From positions 1 to 33,359 of the forward strand of contig PLEM01000111.1 of NCBI GenBank assembly GCA_003137035.1: DNA of 33,359 nucleotides, read 5' to 3'. The translations under genes were made by a program, and so were the position numbers. The notes under the pieces are model-generated. The model had not been told where the DNA came from. It saw only the letters and a program-made list of their open reading frames with translations, and ran no database searches. The first letter of the stretch is position 1, and every line of letters starts with the position of its first letter. Shown piece by piece: positions 1 to 7,867 of this stretch. Source of the DNA: Bryobacterales bacterium (lineage in GTDB: Bacteria > Acidobacteriota > Terriglobia > Bryobacterales > Bryobacteraceae).

Positions 1-603
1 GTTACGACGAACAACGACCTGGTGCTCGACATGAGCGGGGTCGGGCAGTTCTTCGGGCTGGGCCCCGAAGTGCCGCTGGTTACGAGCTACGAGCAGCAAC
101 CCATCGTGCAGGATCTGAAAGGCGCGGCCACGGTGTTCCCGCTGGTGCGCTCCCTGGAACTGAAAGCGACCGCCAAGACCAATCCCGAAAAGCTATTCCA
201 GACCTCCGCGGACAGTTACGCCACCACCGATCTCTCTTCCCGTGAGATCCGCATCGATCCCAAGAAAGACAAGAAGGGTCCGCTGACGCTCGCCGCCGCT
301 TCCACATACAACACCGGAAAGAGCGGCGGCAGCCCAGCCCGCTTCGTGGTGGTGGGCGGCTCCGCCTGGGCCGCCAACAGCGTCCTCCCGTCTCGCAACT
401 TCGACAATCGGGACCTGCTGATGAACATGGTCAACTGGCTGACTTCCGACGAGGACCTGATTTCGATTCGCCCCAAGGAGCCTACTAACCGGCCGCTATC
501 CCTGAGCCAGCGCCAGATGAGCGTGATCCGCTACACCTGCCTGATCCTCATCCCGCTGGTATTCGTAGCCGGTGGCATCGGCGTCTGGTGGAAGAGGAGA
601 TAA
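1..603 (+). CDS. GldG-like ABC-type uncharacterised transport/auxiliary protein, C-terminal part (5' truncated by window)
   Basis: Frame open from base 1 (VTTNNDLVLDMSGVG...). Ends in a C-terminal TM helix (YTCLILIPLVFVAGGIGVWWKRR) with the '..DNRDLLMNMVNWLTSDEDLISIRPKEP.R' pattern typical of GldG/DUF4350-like proteins. Directly precedes a DUF4340 gene. Confidence 0.75.
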   Translation, partial: VTTNNDLVLDMSGVGQFFGLGPEVPLVTSYEQQPIVQDLKGAATVFPLVRSLELKATAKTNPEKLFQTSADSYATTDLSSREIRIDPKKDKKGPLTLAAASTYNTGKSGGSPARFVVVGGSAWAANSVLPSRNFDNRDLLMNMVNWLTSDEDLISIRPKEPTNRPLSLSQRQMSVIRYTCLILIPLVFVAGGIGVWWKRR

Positions 604-606
604 CCG

Positions 607-1935
607 ATGCGGAAGCGCGGTTTGTGGATTGGCGTCGTTCTGCTGGTCCTGCTGGCCGGCGGCATCTGGTGGTCGAACAAGTCCGACGAGGCCCGCGCGA
701 AGCGGCCCCCCGCCGACGCTCCGCCCAAAATCATCGACATGCCCGAGGGCCAGCTCCAGAAGGTCGAGATCCGCAGGGCCGTGGGCGAAACCACCGTGCT
801 GGAGTACAAGTCCGGCAAGTGGCAGATCACCGCTCCCCAACCCTTCGAGGTCGATCCGCAGGCTTCCAGCTCCCTGATCTCCAGCCTGTGCGCGCTCACC
901 TCCGAGCGCGTGGTCGAGCAGAAGACTTCCGACCTCTCTCCGTACGGTCTCGCCAAGCCTGCTCTGGAAATTGTCGCCATCAAAAAGGACGGCAAGAGCC
1001 TGCGCCTTTCCCTCGGCGACGAGACGCCCTCCGGCAACAGCAGCTACGCCAGCCTCCAGGGCGATCCGCGCGTTTTCACGATTTACAGCTACATCAAGAC
1101 CGCCCTCGGCAGGGACTCCAACGACCTGCGCGACAAGCGCCTGCTGACCTTCGATCCCGAAAAACTCGTCCGAGTGGAGCTCGCCGCTAAAGGGCAAGAC
1201 CTCGAGTTCGGCAAGAACAACCAGAACGAATGGCAGATCCTGAAGCCCCGCCCGTTGCGCGCCGACGGCGGCCAGGTCGAGGAGCTGGTACGCAAGCTCC
1301 GGGACGCCAAGTTGGACCTTCCGGTCTCCGCCGAGGATTCCAAGAAGGCCGCCGCCGCATTCGCCTCCGGTGCGCAGGTGGCCCTCGCCAAGGTCACCGA
1401 CGCGGCCGGCACGCAGCAGTTGCAGCTTCGCAAAGACAAGGACAAGAACGTCTACGCCCGGAGCAGCGCCATCGAGGGAATCTACAAAGTCGCCCCAGAG
1501 ACCGCCGACGGCCTCGACAAAGGCCTCGACGACTTCCGCAACAAGAAGGTCTTCGATTTCGGCTGGAACGATCCGGCGAAGATCGAGATCCGCGACGCCG
1601 CGAAGCAATCCACGTACCAGAAGTCCGGCGAGAAGTGGATGTCCGCGGGCAAGCAGATGGATTCCACCTCGATGCAGACGGTCATCGACAGGCTGCGCGA
1701 CCTGGCCGCCGTCAAGTTCCCGGACCAGGGCTTCACCACTTCCGCGCTCGAGTTTACCGTCGCATCGAGCGACGGCAAGCGCGTCGAAAAGGTGGCCCTT
1801 GCCAAAGCCGGCAACGACTGGCTGGCGCGCCGCGAGAACGAGCCCACTCTGTATCAGTTGGATGCTAAGGTGGTGGAAGAGCTGCAAAAGGCGATCGCCG
1901 GCGTGAAAGAAGCCGCGCCGCCACGCAAGAAATGA
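607..1935 (+). CDS. DUF4340 domain-containing protein
   Basis: N-terminal TM, repeated 'VEIRRAVGETTVLEYKSGKWQITAP..' and 'VRVELAAKGQDLEFGKNNQNEWQILKP' modules characteristic of DUF4340. Follows the GldG-like gene by 3 nt. Confidence 0.8.
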   Translation: MRKRGLWIGVVLLVLLAGGIWWSNKSDEARAKRPPADAPPKIIDMPEGQLQKVEIRRAVGETTVLEYKSGKWQITAPQPFEVDPQASSSLISSLCALTSERVVEQKTSDLSPYGLAKPALEIVAIKKDGKSLRLSLGDETPSGNSSYASLQGDPRVFTIYSYIKTALGRDSNDLRDKRLLTFDPEKLVRVELAAKGQDLEFGKNNQNEWQILKPRPLRADGGQVEELVRKLRDAKLDLPVSAEDSKKAAAAFASGAQVALAKVTDAAGTQQLQLRKDKDKNVYARSSAIEGIYKVAPETADGLDKGLDDFRNKKVFDFGWNDPAKIEIRDAAKQSTYQKSGEKWMSAGKQMDSTSMQTVIDRLRDLAAVKFPDQGFTTSALEFTVASSDGKRVEKVALAKAGNDWLARRENEPTLYQLDAKVVEELQKAIAGVKEAAPPRKK

Positions 1936-3236
1936 ACGGTCTGCTGACCGACCTCTACGAACTCACCATGAGCGCCGGCTATTTCGAAGCCGGCATCTCC
2001 AACCAGGTCGCCACTTTTGAGCTTTCCATCCGCCGGCTGCCCGATCGCCGCAACTTCGTCGTCGCCGCCGGCCTCCCCCAGGTGGTCGAGTATCTGCTCG
2101 GGTTCCGTTTCGCTTCCGAGGAGATCGACTATCTCCGGTCGCTGCCCCAGTTCGCCCGCGCGAGCGCTTCGTTCTTCGAGCGGCTGCACGATCTGCGGTT
2201 CGCTGGCGACCTGTTCGCAGTCCCGGAGGGCACCCCGCTGTTCGCCGGGGAGCCGGTCCTCAACGTGCGCGCGCCCATCATCGAAGCCCAGATCCCCGAG
2301 ACCTACCTGCTCGCGACCATCGGATTCCAGACGCTCATCGCCACCAAGGCCGCCCGAGTGGCCCAGGCCGCCGGCGGCCGCGCCGTGGTCGAGTTCGGCA
2401 CCCGCCGCGCTCACACGCCCGAGGCCGGCGTGCTGGCCGGCCGCGCCGCTTACATCGGCGGCTGCATCGGCACGAGCAACACGCTCACCGGCTTTCGCGC
2501 CGGCATCCCGGTCTACGGCACCGCGGCCCATTCCTGGGTGCTGGCCTTCCCGAGTGAACTCGAGGCCCAGCGCCGGCTTCAGGAACTCCTTGGCCCCAAC
2601 ACCGTCTACCTCATCGATACTTACGATACGGTCGAGGGCGCCCGCATCGCCGCCTCCCTGGGCCGCCCGCTCTGGGGCGTCCGCCTCGATAGCGGCGATC
2701 TGATCGAGTTCTCCCGCGCGGTGCGCCGTATCCTGGACGACGCGGGCCTGCCGGATGCCAAAATCATGGCCAGCGGCGACCTCAACGAGTACAAGATTCG
2801 GGAAATCGTAGCCGCCGGCGCCCCCATCGACGCCTTCGGAGTCGGCGCCGAGCTGGCCACTTCCGCCGATGCCCCCGCCCTGGGCGTCATCTACAAGCTG
2901 GTCGAGATCGACGGCCGCTACACCGCCAAGCTCAGCCCCGGCAAGGTCACTTTGCCTGGCGCGAAGCAGATCTATCGCTTCCCGGACCACGACCTGGTTG
3001 CCCTCGCCCAAGAGAACGTGCCGACGCCAGGCGCCGAGCCGCTGCTCCGGCCCGTCATTTTCCACGGCCGGCTCCTAGAGCCCCTGCCCGACGCCAAAAC
3101 CGCACGCGCCCGCTGCGCCGGCTCTCTCGAGCGCCTGCCCGAGGCCCACCGTAGCCTCGAGTCCGCCGCGCCCTACCCCGTCGAATACAGCCCCGGCATC
3201 GGCGCGCTGATCGAATCCGCGAGGCCACACGCATGA
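1932..3236 (+). CDS. pncB: nicotinate phosphoribosyltransferase
   Basis: MNGLLTDLYELTMSAGYF... ; GGRAVVEFGTRRAHTPEAGVLAGRAAYIGGCIGTSNTLTGFRAGIPVYGTAAHSWVLAF; VRLDSGDL; ATGA overlap with the upstream CDS. Confidence 0.93.
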   Translation: MNGLLTDLYELTMSAGYFEAGISNQVATFELSIRRLPDRRNFVVAAGLPQVVEYLLGFRFASEEIDYLRSLPQFARASASFFERLHDLRFAGDLFAVPEGTPLFAGEPVLNVRAPIIEAQIPETYLLATIGFQTLIATKAARVAQAAGGRAVVEFGTRRAHTPEAGVLAGRAAYIGGCIGTSNTLTGFRAGIPVYGTAAHSWVLAFPSELEAQRRLQELLGPNTVYLIDTYDTVEGARIAASLGRPLWGVRLDSGDLIEFSRAVRRILDDAGLPDAKIMASGDLNEYKIREIVAAGAPIDAFGVGAELATSADAPALGVIYKLVEIDGRYTAKLSPGKVTLPGAKQIYRFPDHDLVALAQENVPTPGAEPLLRPVIFHGRLLEPLPDAKTARARCAGSLERLPEAHRSLESAAPYPVEYSPGIGALIESARPHA

Positions 3237-3823
3237 AAACCGTTTTCTTCGACATCGACACTCAGATCGATTTTCTCTTCCCCGCGGGCGCGCTCTATGT
3301 CCCGGGAGCCGAGCGCCTGCTGCCTGCGCTCGCCCGACTCAATCGCTACGCCGCCGAACACTCGATCCCGGTGGTTTCGGACATGGACGCGCACGCCCAG
3401 GACGATCCCGAGTTCAAGGACTGGCCTCCGCACTGCGTCGCGGGAACCCTTGGCCAGCGGAAGCCCGCCGAACTGCTGCTCGAGCGCCGCGTGGCGATCC
3501 CGTCCGTACCCGGCGACTATGCGATCGGGGACGCCCAGCAGATCATCGTCGAAAAGCAGACGCTCGACGTGTTCAGCAACCCCAACGTTGCCGGGCTGCT
3601 CGAGAAGCTGGGCGCCGATCGCTACGTGGTCTACGGCGTGGTCACCGAGTACTGCGTCCACTACGCCATCACCGGCCTGCTGAAGACCGGCAAGCCCGTC
3701 GAGCTGGTGACCGACGCGATCCGGGAGATCGACCCCGCCGCCGCCCAGCGCACCCTCTCCGCCTTCGTCGCCGCCGGAGGCCGCCTCACCACCCTGGCCC
3801 AAGTCACCTCGGACACAGGCTGA
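3233..3823 (+). CDS. nicotinamidase-like cysteine hydrolase (isochorismatase fold)
   Basis: FDIDTQIDF (catalytic Asp region), DMDAH...DWPPHCVAGT metal-site/Lys region, VYGVVTEYCVHYAI (catalytic Cys). ATGA overlap with pncB. Confidence 0.85.
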   Translation: MKTVFFDIDTQIDFLFPAGALYVPGAERLLPALARLNRYAAEHSIPVVSDMDAHAQDDPEFKDWPPHCVAGTLGQRKPAELLLERRVAIPSVPGDYAIGDAQQIIVEKQTLDVFSNPNVAGLLEKLGADRYVVYGVVTEYCVHYAITGLLKTGKPVELVTDAIREIDPAAAQRTLSAFVAAGGRLTTLAQVTSDTG

Positions 3824-3867
3824 AGGCCTGTGCCACACCGAGCCGTGGCACAGGCCTTCAGCCTGTG
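3814..3867. repeat. long inverted repeat built from two opposed CTGAAG/CTTCAG hairpins (23-nt perfect arms, 8-nt spacer)
   Basis: CACAGGCTGAAGGCCTGTGCCAC (3814-3836) / accgagcc / GTGGCACAGGCCTTCAGCCTGTG (3845-3867). Each arm is itself a hairpin. No T-tract. Confidence 0.93.
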
Positions 3868-3962
3868 CTGAGGGAGCGGCTGCACCCGGCAACTGGTGTA
3901 TGATGAGTCCGATCCGGAAATCCAAGGCGGAAATCCTTGGCAAGAAATCCGAAGGTGAACTT

Positions 3963-5111
3963 ATGACCAGATGCACTCTTCTTCTTGTGGCCGCGCTGGC
4001 CGTGCCGTCGGCGCCCGCCGCGGACATGTTTGTCTACTTTGGCACCCACGCGGAGGGTCCCAACCGCGGCTTCTCTCTGGCGCGCTTCGACACCGCCACC
4101 GGCATCCTGACCAGGCCCGAGTTCCTGATCCAGGCGGCGGCTCCGGCGTTTTTCGTGATCCATCCCGACGGCCGGCATCTCTACGCCTCCAACTCGATCA
4201 AGACCTTTCGGGGCCGGCCGGGCGCCGCGGTGAGCGCCTATGCCATCGATCCGGCGACGGCGCGGCTGACCCTGGTCAACCAGCGGCCCAGTGGCGGCGC
4301 CGACGCGAGCTACGTCAGCCTGGATGCCACCGGACACTACCTCTTCGTCGCCAATTACGAGGGAGGCAACATCGCCGCCTTCGCCCTCCAGCCGGACGGC
4401 AGCATCGGCAAGCGCACCGCTTTCTTCCAGCACACCGGCTCGAGCGTCAATCCGCAGCGGCAGAAGCACGCCTATGCGCACTCGATCCAGGTTGACCCGA
4501 CCAACCACTTCGTTCTGGTGGCCGACCTCGGCCTCGACAAGCTGTTCGTTTACCGCTTCAACGCCCGCGACGGCTCGATGCAACGCAACGACCCGCCGTT
4601 TGCGAAGGTCGCCCCAGGCTTGGGCCCGCGCCACTTCACGTTTCACCCCAACGGCCGCTTCGTTTACCTGGTCAACGAGATGGGCAGCGCGGTTATCGCC
4701 TTCGCCTGGGACTCCGCCCGCGGAGCGCTGACCGAGATCCAGACCGTCTCCACGTTGCCCCCGGATTTCAAAGGCGTCAACAACTGCGCCGAGATTCGCG
4801 TGCATCCCGACGGCAAGTTCCTCTACGCTTCGAATCGGGGCCACGACAGCCTGGCCATGTTCGCCATCGACGCGGCCACCGGCCTGCTGACACTGGTCGA
4901 GCACATCCCCACCCACGGCAAGACGCCCCGGAACTTCGAGTTCGATCCCGCCGGCCGCTGGCTGCTGGTCACCAACCACGACAGCGACAACGCCGTGGTT
5001 TTTCGCGTCGGCAAGAACACCGGCCGGCTCACGCAGGTCGGCGAACCCGTCTATATTCCTTACCCTTTCTGCGAGCGGTTTCTGCCGATTCCGGAAGGGC
5101 AAAAGCGGTAG
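3963..5111 (+). CDS. secreted lactonase-fold (YbhE/6-phosphogluconolactonase-like 7-bladed propeller) protein
   Basis: Signal peptide MTRCTLLLVAALAVPSAPAA; YFGTHAEGPNRGFSLARFDTATG.., HPDGRHLYASN, YEGGNIAAFAL, 'GPRHFTFHPNGRFVYLVNE', 'TPRNFEFDPAGRWLLVTNHDSDNAVVF'. The ORF track start at 3900 is probably too early. Confidence 0.88.
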   Translation: MTRCTLLLVAALAVPSAPAADMFVYFGTHAEGPNRGFSLARFDTATGILTRPEFLIQAAAPAFFVIHPDGRHLYASNSIKTFRGRPGAAVSAYAIDPATARLTLVNQRPSGGADASYVSLDATGHYLFVANYEGGNIAAFALQPDGSIGKRTAFFQHTGSSVNPQRQKHAYAHSIQVDPTNHFVLVADLGLDKLFVYRFNARDGSMQRNDPPFAKVAPGLGPRHFTFHPNGRFVYLVNEMGSAVIAFAWDSARGALTEIQTVSTLPPDFKGVNNCAEIRVHPDGKFLYASNRGHDSLAMFAIDAATGLLTLVEHIPTHGKTPRNFEFDPAGRWLLVTNHDSDNAVVFRVGKNTGRLTQVGEPVYIPYPFCERFLPIPEGQKR

Positions 5112-5136
5112 CTGGCGGCGCGCTATACTGGGCGGC

Positions 5137-6534
5137 ATGTTCTCGCGCTTGGCGTGGGCAACCCTTGTTATCGGCTCGGCGGCGCTCGCGCAGCAGAATC
5201 CGGAAGACGCGCTGGTTCGCGACATTCTTCGCGAATTGATCGAGATCGATACGACCGCGCGGACGGGCAGCACGGGCAAAGCGGCCGAGGCGATGGCTGC
5301 GCGGCTGCGCGCGGCGGGCTTCCCAGAGGCGGACGTTCAGGTGCTCGGCCCGCGCCCCGAGCGCGCCAACCTGGTGGCCCGGCTGCGCGGCACGGGCGCG
5401 CGCAAACCGATTCTGCTCCTGGCCCACCTGGATGTGGTCGAGGCGAACCGCGCGGACTGGAGCACCGATCCGTTCCGGTTTGTCGAGAAGGACGGCTACT
5501 TCTACGGGCGCGGAACCATCGACATTAAGGACGGAGTGGCTGTCCTGGTTGCGGACTTCATTCGCTGGCGGCGGGAAGGCTACCGGCCGGATCGGGACCT
5601 GATCCTGGCGCTCACCGCGAACGAGGAGACCGGCGGGCCGGAGAACGGCGCCGCGTGGCTGCTCAGAAACCACCGCCCGCTCATCGAATCCGCGTACTGC
5701 CTCAACGTGGACGGCGGCGGCCTGGAAGTCAAGGGCGGCCGCAAGCTGCTCAACGAACTCCAGTACAGCGAAAAGGGCTTCCTGACCTTCGTGTTCGAGG
5801 CCCGGGACAAGGGCGGACATAGCTCGGTTCCGCGGAAGCAGAACGCGATCTACGAGCTCTCCCAGGCGCTGGTCCGGCTGAGCGCTCTCGAATTCCCGGT
5901 GATGCTGGATGCGGGCCGGCGCGCCTATTTCGAAGCCATTGGGGCTCAGGTAGGAGGGCAAGTCGCCCAGGCGGTCTCGAAGATGCTTTCGACCGACCCG
6001 CCGGATTCCGCCGCCGTCGCGTTGCTGTCAGCCGCGCCCGACTGGAACGCCATGCTGCGCTCGACCTGCGTGGCGACCATGCTCGAGGCCGGCCATGCCG
6101 AGAACGCGCTTCCGCAATCCGCCCGGGCCACCGTCAATTGCCGGGTTCTGCCCGGGCACGACCCTGCCGACCTCGAGCGCACATTGCGGCGCGCGATCGC
6201 CGACGATGCCATCAGCCTGACCCCGCAGAGCGCGCTGGATCGCGTCGGCAACTCGGTGTCGCCGCTCGATCCGGAGGTCATGCAGGCGATGAAGGCGACC
6301 ACCGAATCCCTCTGGCCGGGTGTGCCGGTGGTACCCATCATGTCGCAGGGCGGAACCGACGGCAAATCGCTGCGGCGCTCCGGCATCCCTACCTATGGCG
6401 TCTCGGGAATCGCCGACGACAGCGACGACATCCGGGCGCACGGCAAGGACGAGCGGATCGCCGCAACGGCGCTCTACGAAGGCCGCGAGTTCATGTACCG
6501 GCTGGTCAAGGCGCTGGCGCCGGCTACGCGGTGA
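5137..6534 (+). CDS. M20/M25/M40 family metallo-hydrolase (carboxypeptidase-like)
   Basis: LLLAHLDVVEANRADWSTDPF, YGRGTIDIKDGVAVLVADFI, ANEETGGPENGAAWLL, GGTDGKSLRRSGIPTYGVSG motifs. Confidence 0.9.
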   Translation: MFSRLAWATLVIGSAALAQQNPEDALVRDILRELIEIDTTARTGSTGKAAEAMAARLRAAGFPEADVQVLGPRPERANLVARLRGTGARKPILLLAHLDVVEANRADWSTDPFRFVEKDGYFYGRGTIDIKDGVAVLVADFIRWRREGYRPDRDLILALTANEETGGPENGAAWLLRNHRPLIESAYCLNVDGGGLEVKGGRKLLNELQYSEKGFLTFVFEARDKGGHSSVPRKQNAIYELSQALVRLSALEFPVMLDAGRRAYFEAIGAQVGGQVAQAVSKMLSTDPPDSAAVALLSAAPDWNAMLRSTCVATMLEAGHAENALPQSARATVNCRVLPGHDPADLERTLRRAIADDAISLTPQSALDRVGNSVSPLDPEVMQAMKATTESLWPGVPVVPIMSQGGTDGKSLRRSGIPTYGVSGIADDSDDIRAHGKDERIAATALYEGREFMYRLVKALAPATR

Positions 6535-7867
6535 GCACGGATTCGATTGTCGTTATGTCCACCAAGCCGGCGCAGCCGTAAAGCACGGGAAGCAACTGGC
6601 GCGGCGGGAAGCGGCGGCGGAGCGCGGCCACGTGCTCGGTGCCGGCGCGGTAGGCTGGCAGGTACATGCGCCCCAGCAGCGGGTGACGGCCCCAGGCGCC
6701 GGAGAGTTTTTCCGCGCGCTCGGCGGAAACCAGGAAGTCGCGGCGAAGCGCGGCGGCCACTTCGGGCTGCGGCAGGCCTTCCCTCCAGGTGAGATACGAA
6801 GATTGGTTCTTCGCGTCGTCCTGGAGCAGGGCCAGCAGCGCGCCAATCTGCAGGTCTTCGTCGGGCAGTTCGTCCACTTCATTGACTCCGTGCGCGATCA
6901 GGATGGCGTTGTTGGCGATGCCTTCGAACAACGCGGCGGCGCGGGTGTTCATCGTAAGCACGCTGGCTTCAAATCCGACCCGGCCGCGAACGTACAGGTT
7001 CTGAAGATAGGCGAAGGTGGTAACGTGGCCGGGCGCCACCTCGTGGCTCACCAGTTGCTCGAACTCGGGCACGGAGATTTCGAGCGAGGCGTTGATTTCG
7101 TAAGTGGCCTCGTACTCCGGCGCGCCGTCCGGGCGCCGTGCGCGGCCCAGGTAGTTCATCGAGCCGGAGAACCAGGCGTCCTGAATCGGCAGGAAGCGGA
7201 TGTTGGCGCGCGGCACCCCGTGGAGTTCGCCGGGCAGCCAGGGCAGCAGGTTCTCGGCGCTGAGGCGGTCGAACTTGGCGACGAAGGCCTCCCCGAGGGC
7301 GCGCACGGAGGCCATGGGGACGCCGCGGGGCCGGCGCCAGGCATCCACGGCCGCGAGCAGTTCGTCGCCGCAGCGCGAAGGGTGCCCGGCTCGCGCCAGC
7401 AACTCGGCCACGCGCTCGCGTTTCGCCTCGGGATGCGACGGCGCGGGGGCCTGGCCCGTCGAGGCCTGAACGCAGCGCTCGTAAGGCACGGGGTCGCCCT
7501 TGCCGAGCAGCTCCATGGCCAGGTCCCACATCGTTTCAAAGCACAGCGCCAGGCCGCGCACGTATTCGCCGCGCGGGCCGGGCATCGCGTGGCCCTCCGC
7601 AGCCAGACCCGCGATAGCGCCACGCACGTCGACCGCGGCGAGGTAGGCGTCAATGGCGGCGCGGTCCGGGCTCTTCGACGAAACTCCGCCGGAGGCGCGC
7701 ACGGGAGCCGCGGTGGGATCGGTGTAGGCGGGCGGAAGCGGCTCATCCGAAAACCAGGAATCCGCGATGAAGCGGCCCGTGCCCGACAGGCACATCACGT
7801 CGCCGCCCCACAGAGTGTCGATGCCCAGAATGGCGTTGCCAACGAGCGAGGGAAAAGATTCGCTCAT
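6524..7867 (-). CDS. gluzincin-like metallopeptidase with HExxPGH motif (DUF885-like, divergent)
   Basis: SHEVAPGHVTTFAYLQNLYV followed by FEGIANNAILIAHG. ATGA overlap with the upstream OPT gene. Ends in an 11-bp convergent overlap with the M20 gene. Confidence 0.7.
   Translation of the reverse strand: MSESFPSLVGNAILGIDTLWGGDVMCLSGTGRFIADSWFSDEPLPPAYTDPTAAPVRASGGVSSKSPDRAAIDAYLAAVDVRGAIAGLAAEGHAMPGPRGEYVRGLALCFETMWDLAMELLGKGDPVPYERCVQASTGQAPAPSHPEAKRERVAELLARAGHPSRCGDELLAAVDAWRRPRGVPMASVRALGEAFVAKFDRLSAENLLPWLPGELHGVPRANIRFLPIQDAWFSGSMNYLGRARRPDGAPEYEATYEINASLEISVPEFEQLVSHEVAPGHVTTFAYLQNLYVRGRVGFEASVLTMNTRAAALFEGIANNAILIAHGVNEVDELPDEDLQIGALLALLQDDAKNQSSYLTWREGLPQPEVAAALRRDFLVSAERAEKLSGAWGRHPLLGRMYLPAYRAGTEHVAALRRRFPPRQLLPVLYGCAGLVDITTIESVLTA

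Noticed and set aside
3814-3867. Classic rho-independent terminator
   Set aside because: Very strong stem but no following T-tract on either strand and clear similarity to other repeat copies at 18382 and 21706, so treated as a repeat-family member instead.
496-5279. Large minus-strand ORFs (463 aa at 496-1887, 403 aa at 1854-3065, 473 aa at 3858-5279)
   Set aside because: Antisense to clearly recognisable plus-strand genes; GC-rich codon usage produces long spurious ORFs; translations have low-complexity G/A/R/V-rich composition.
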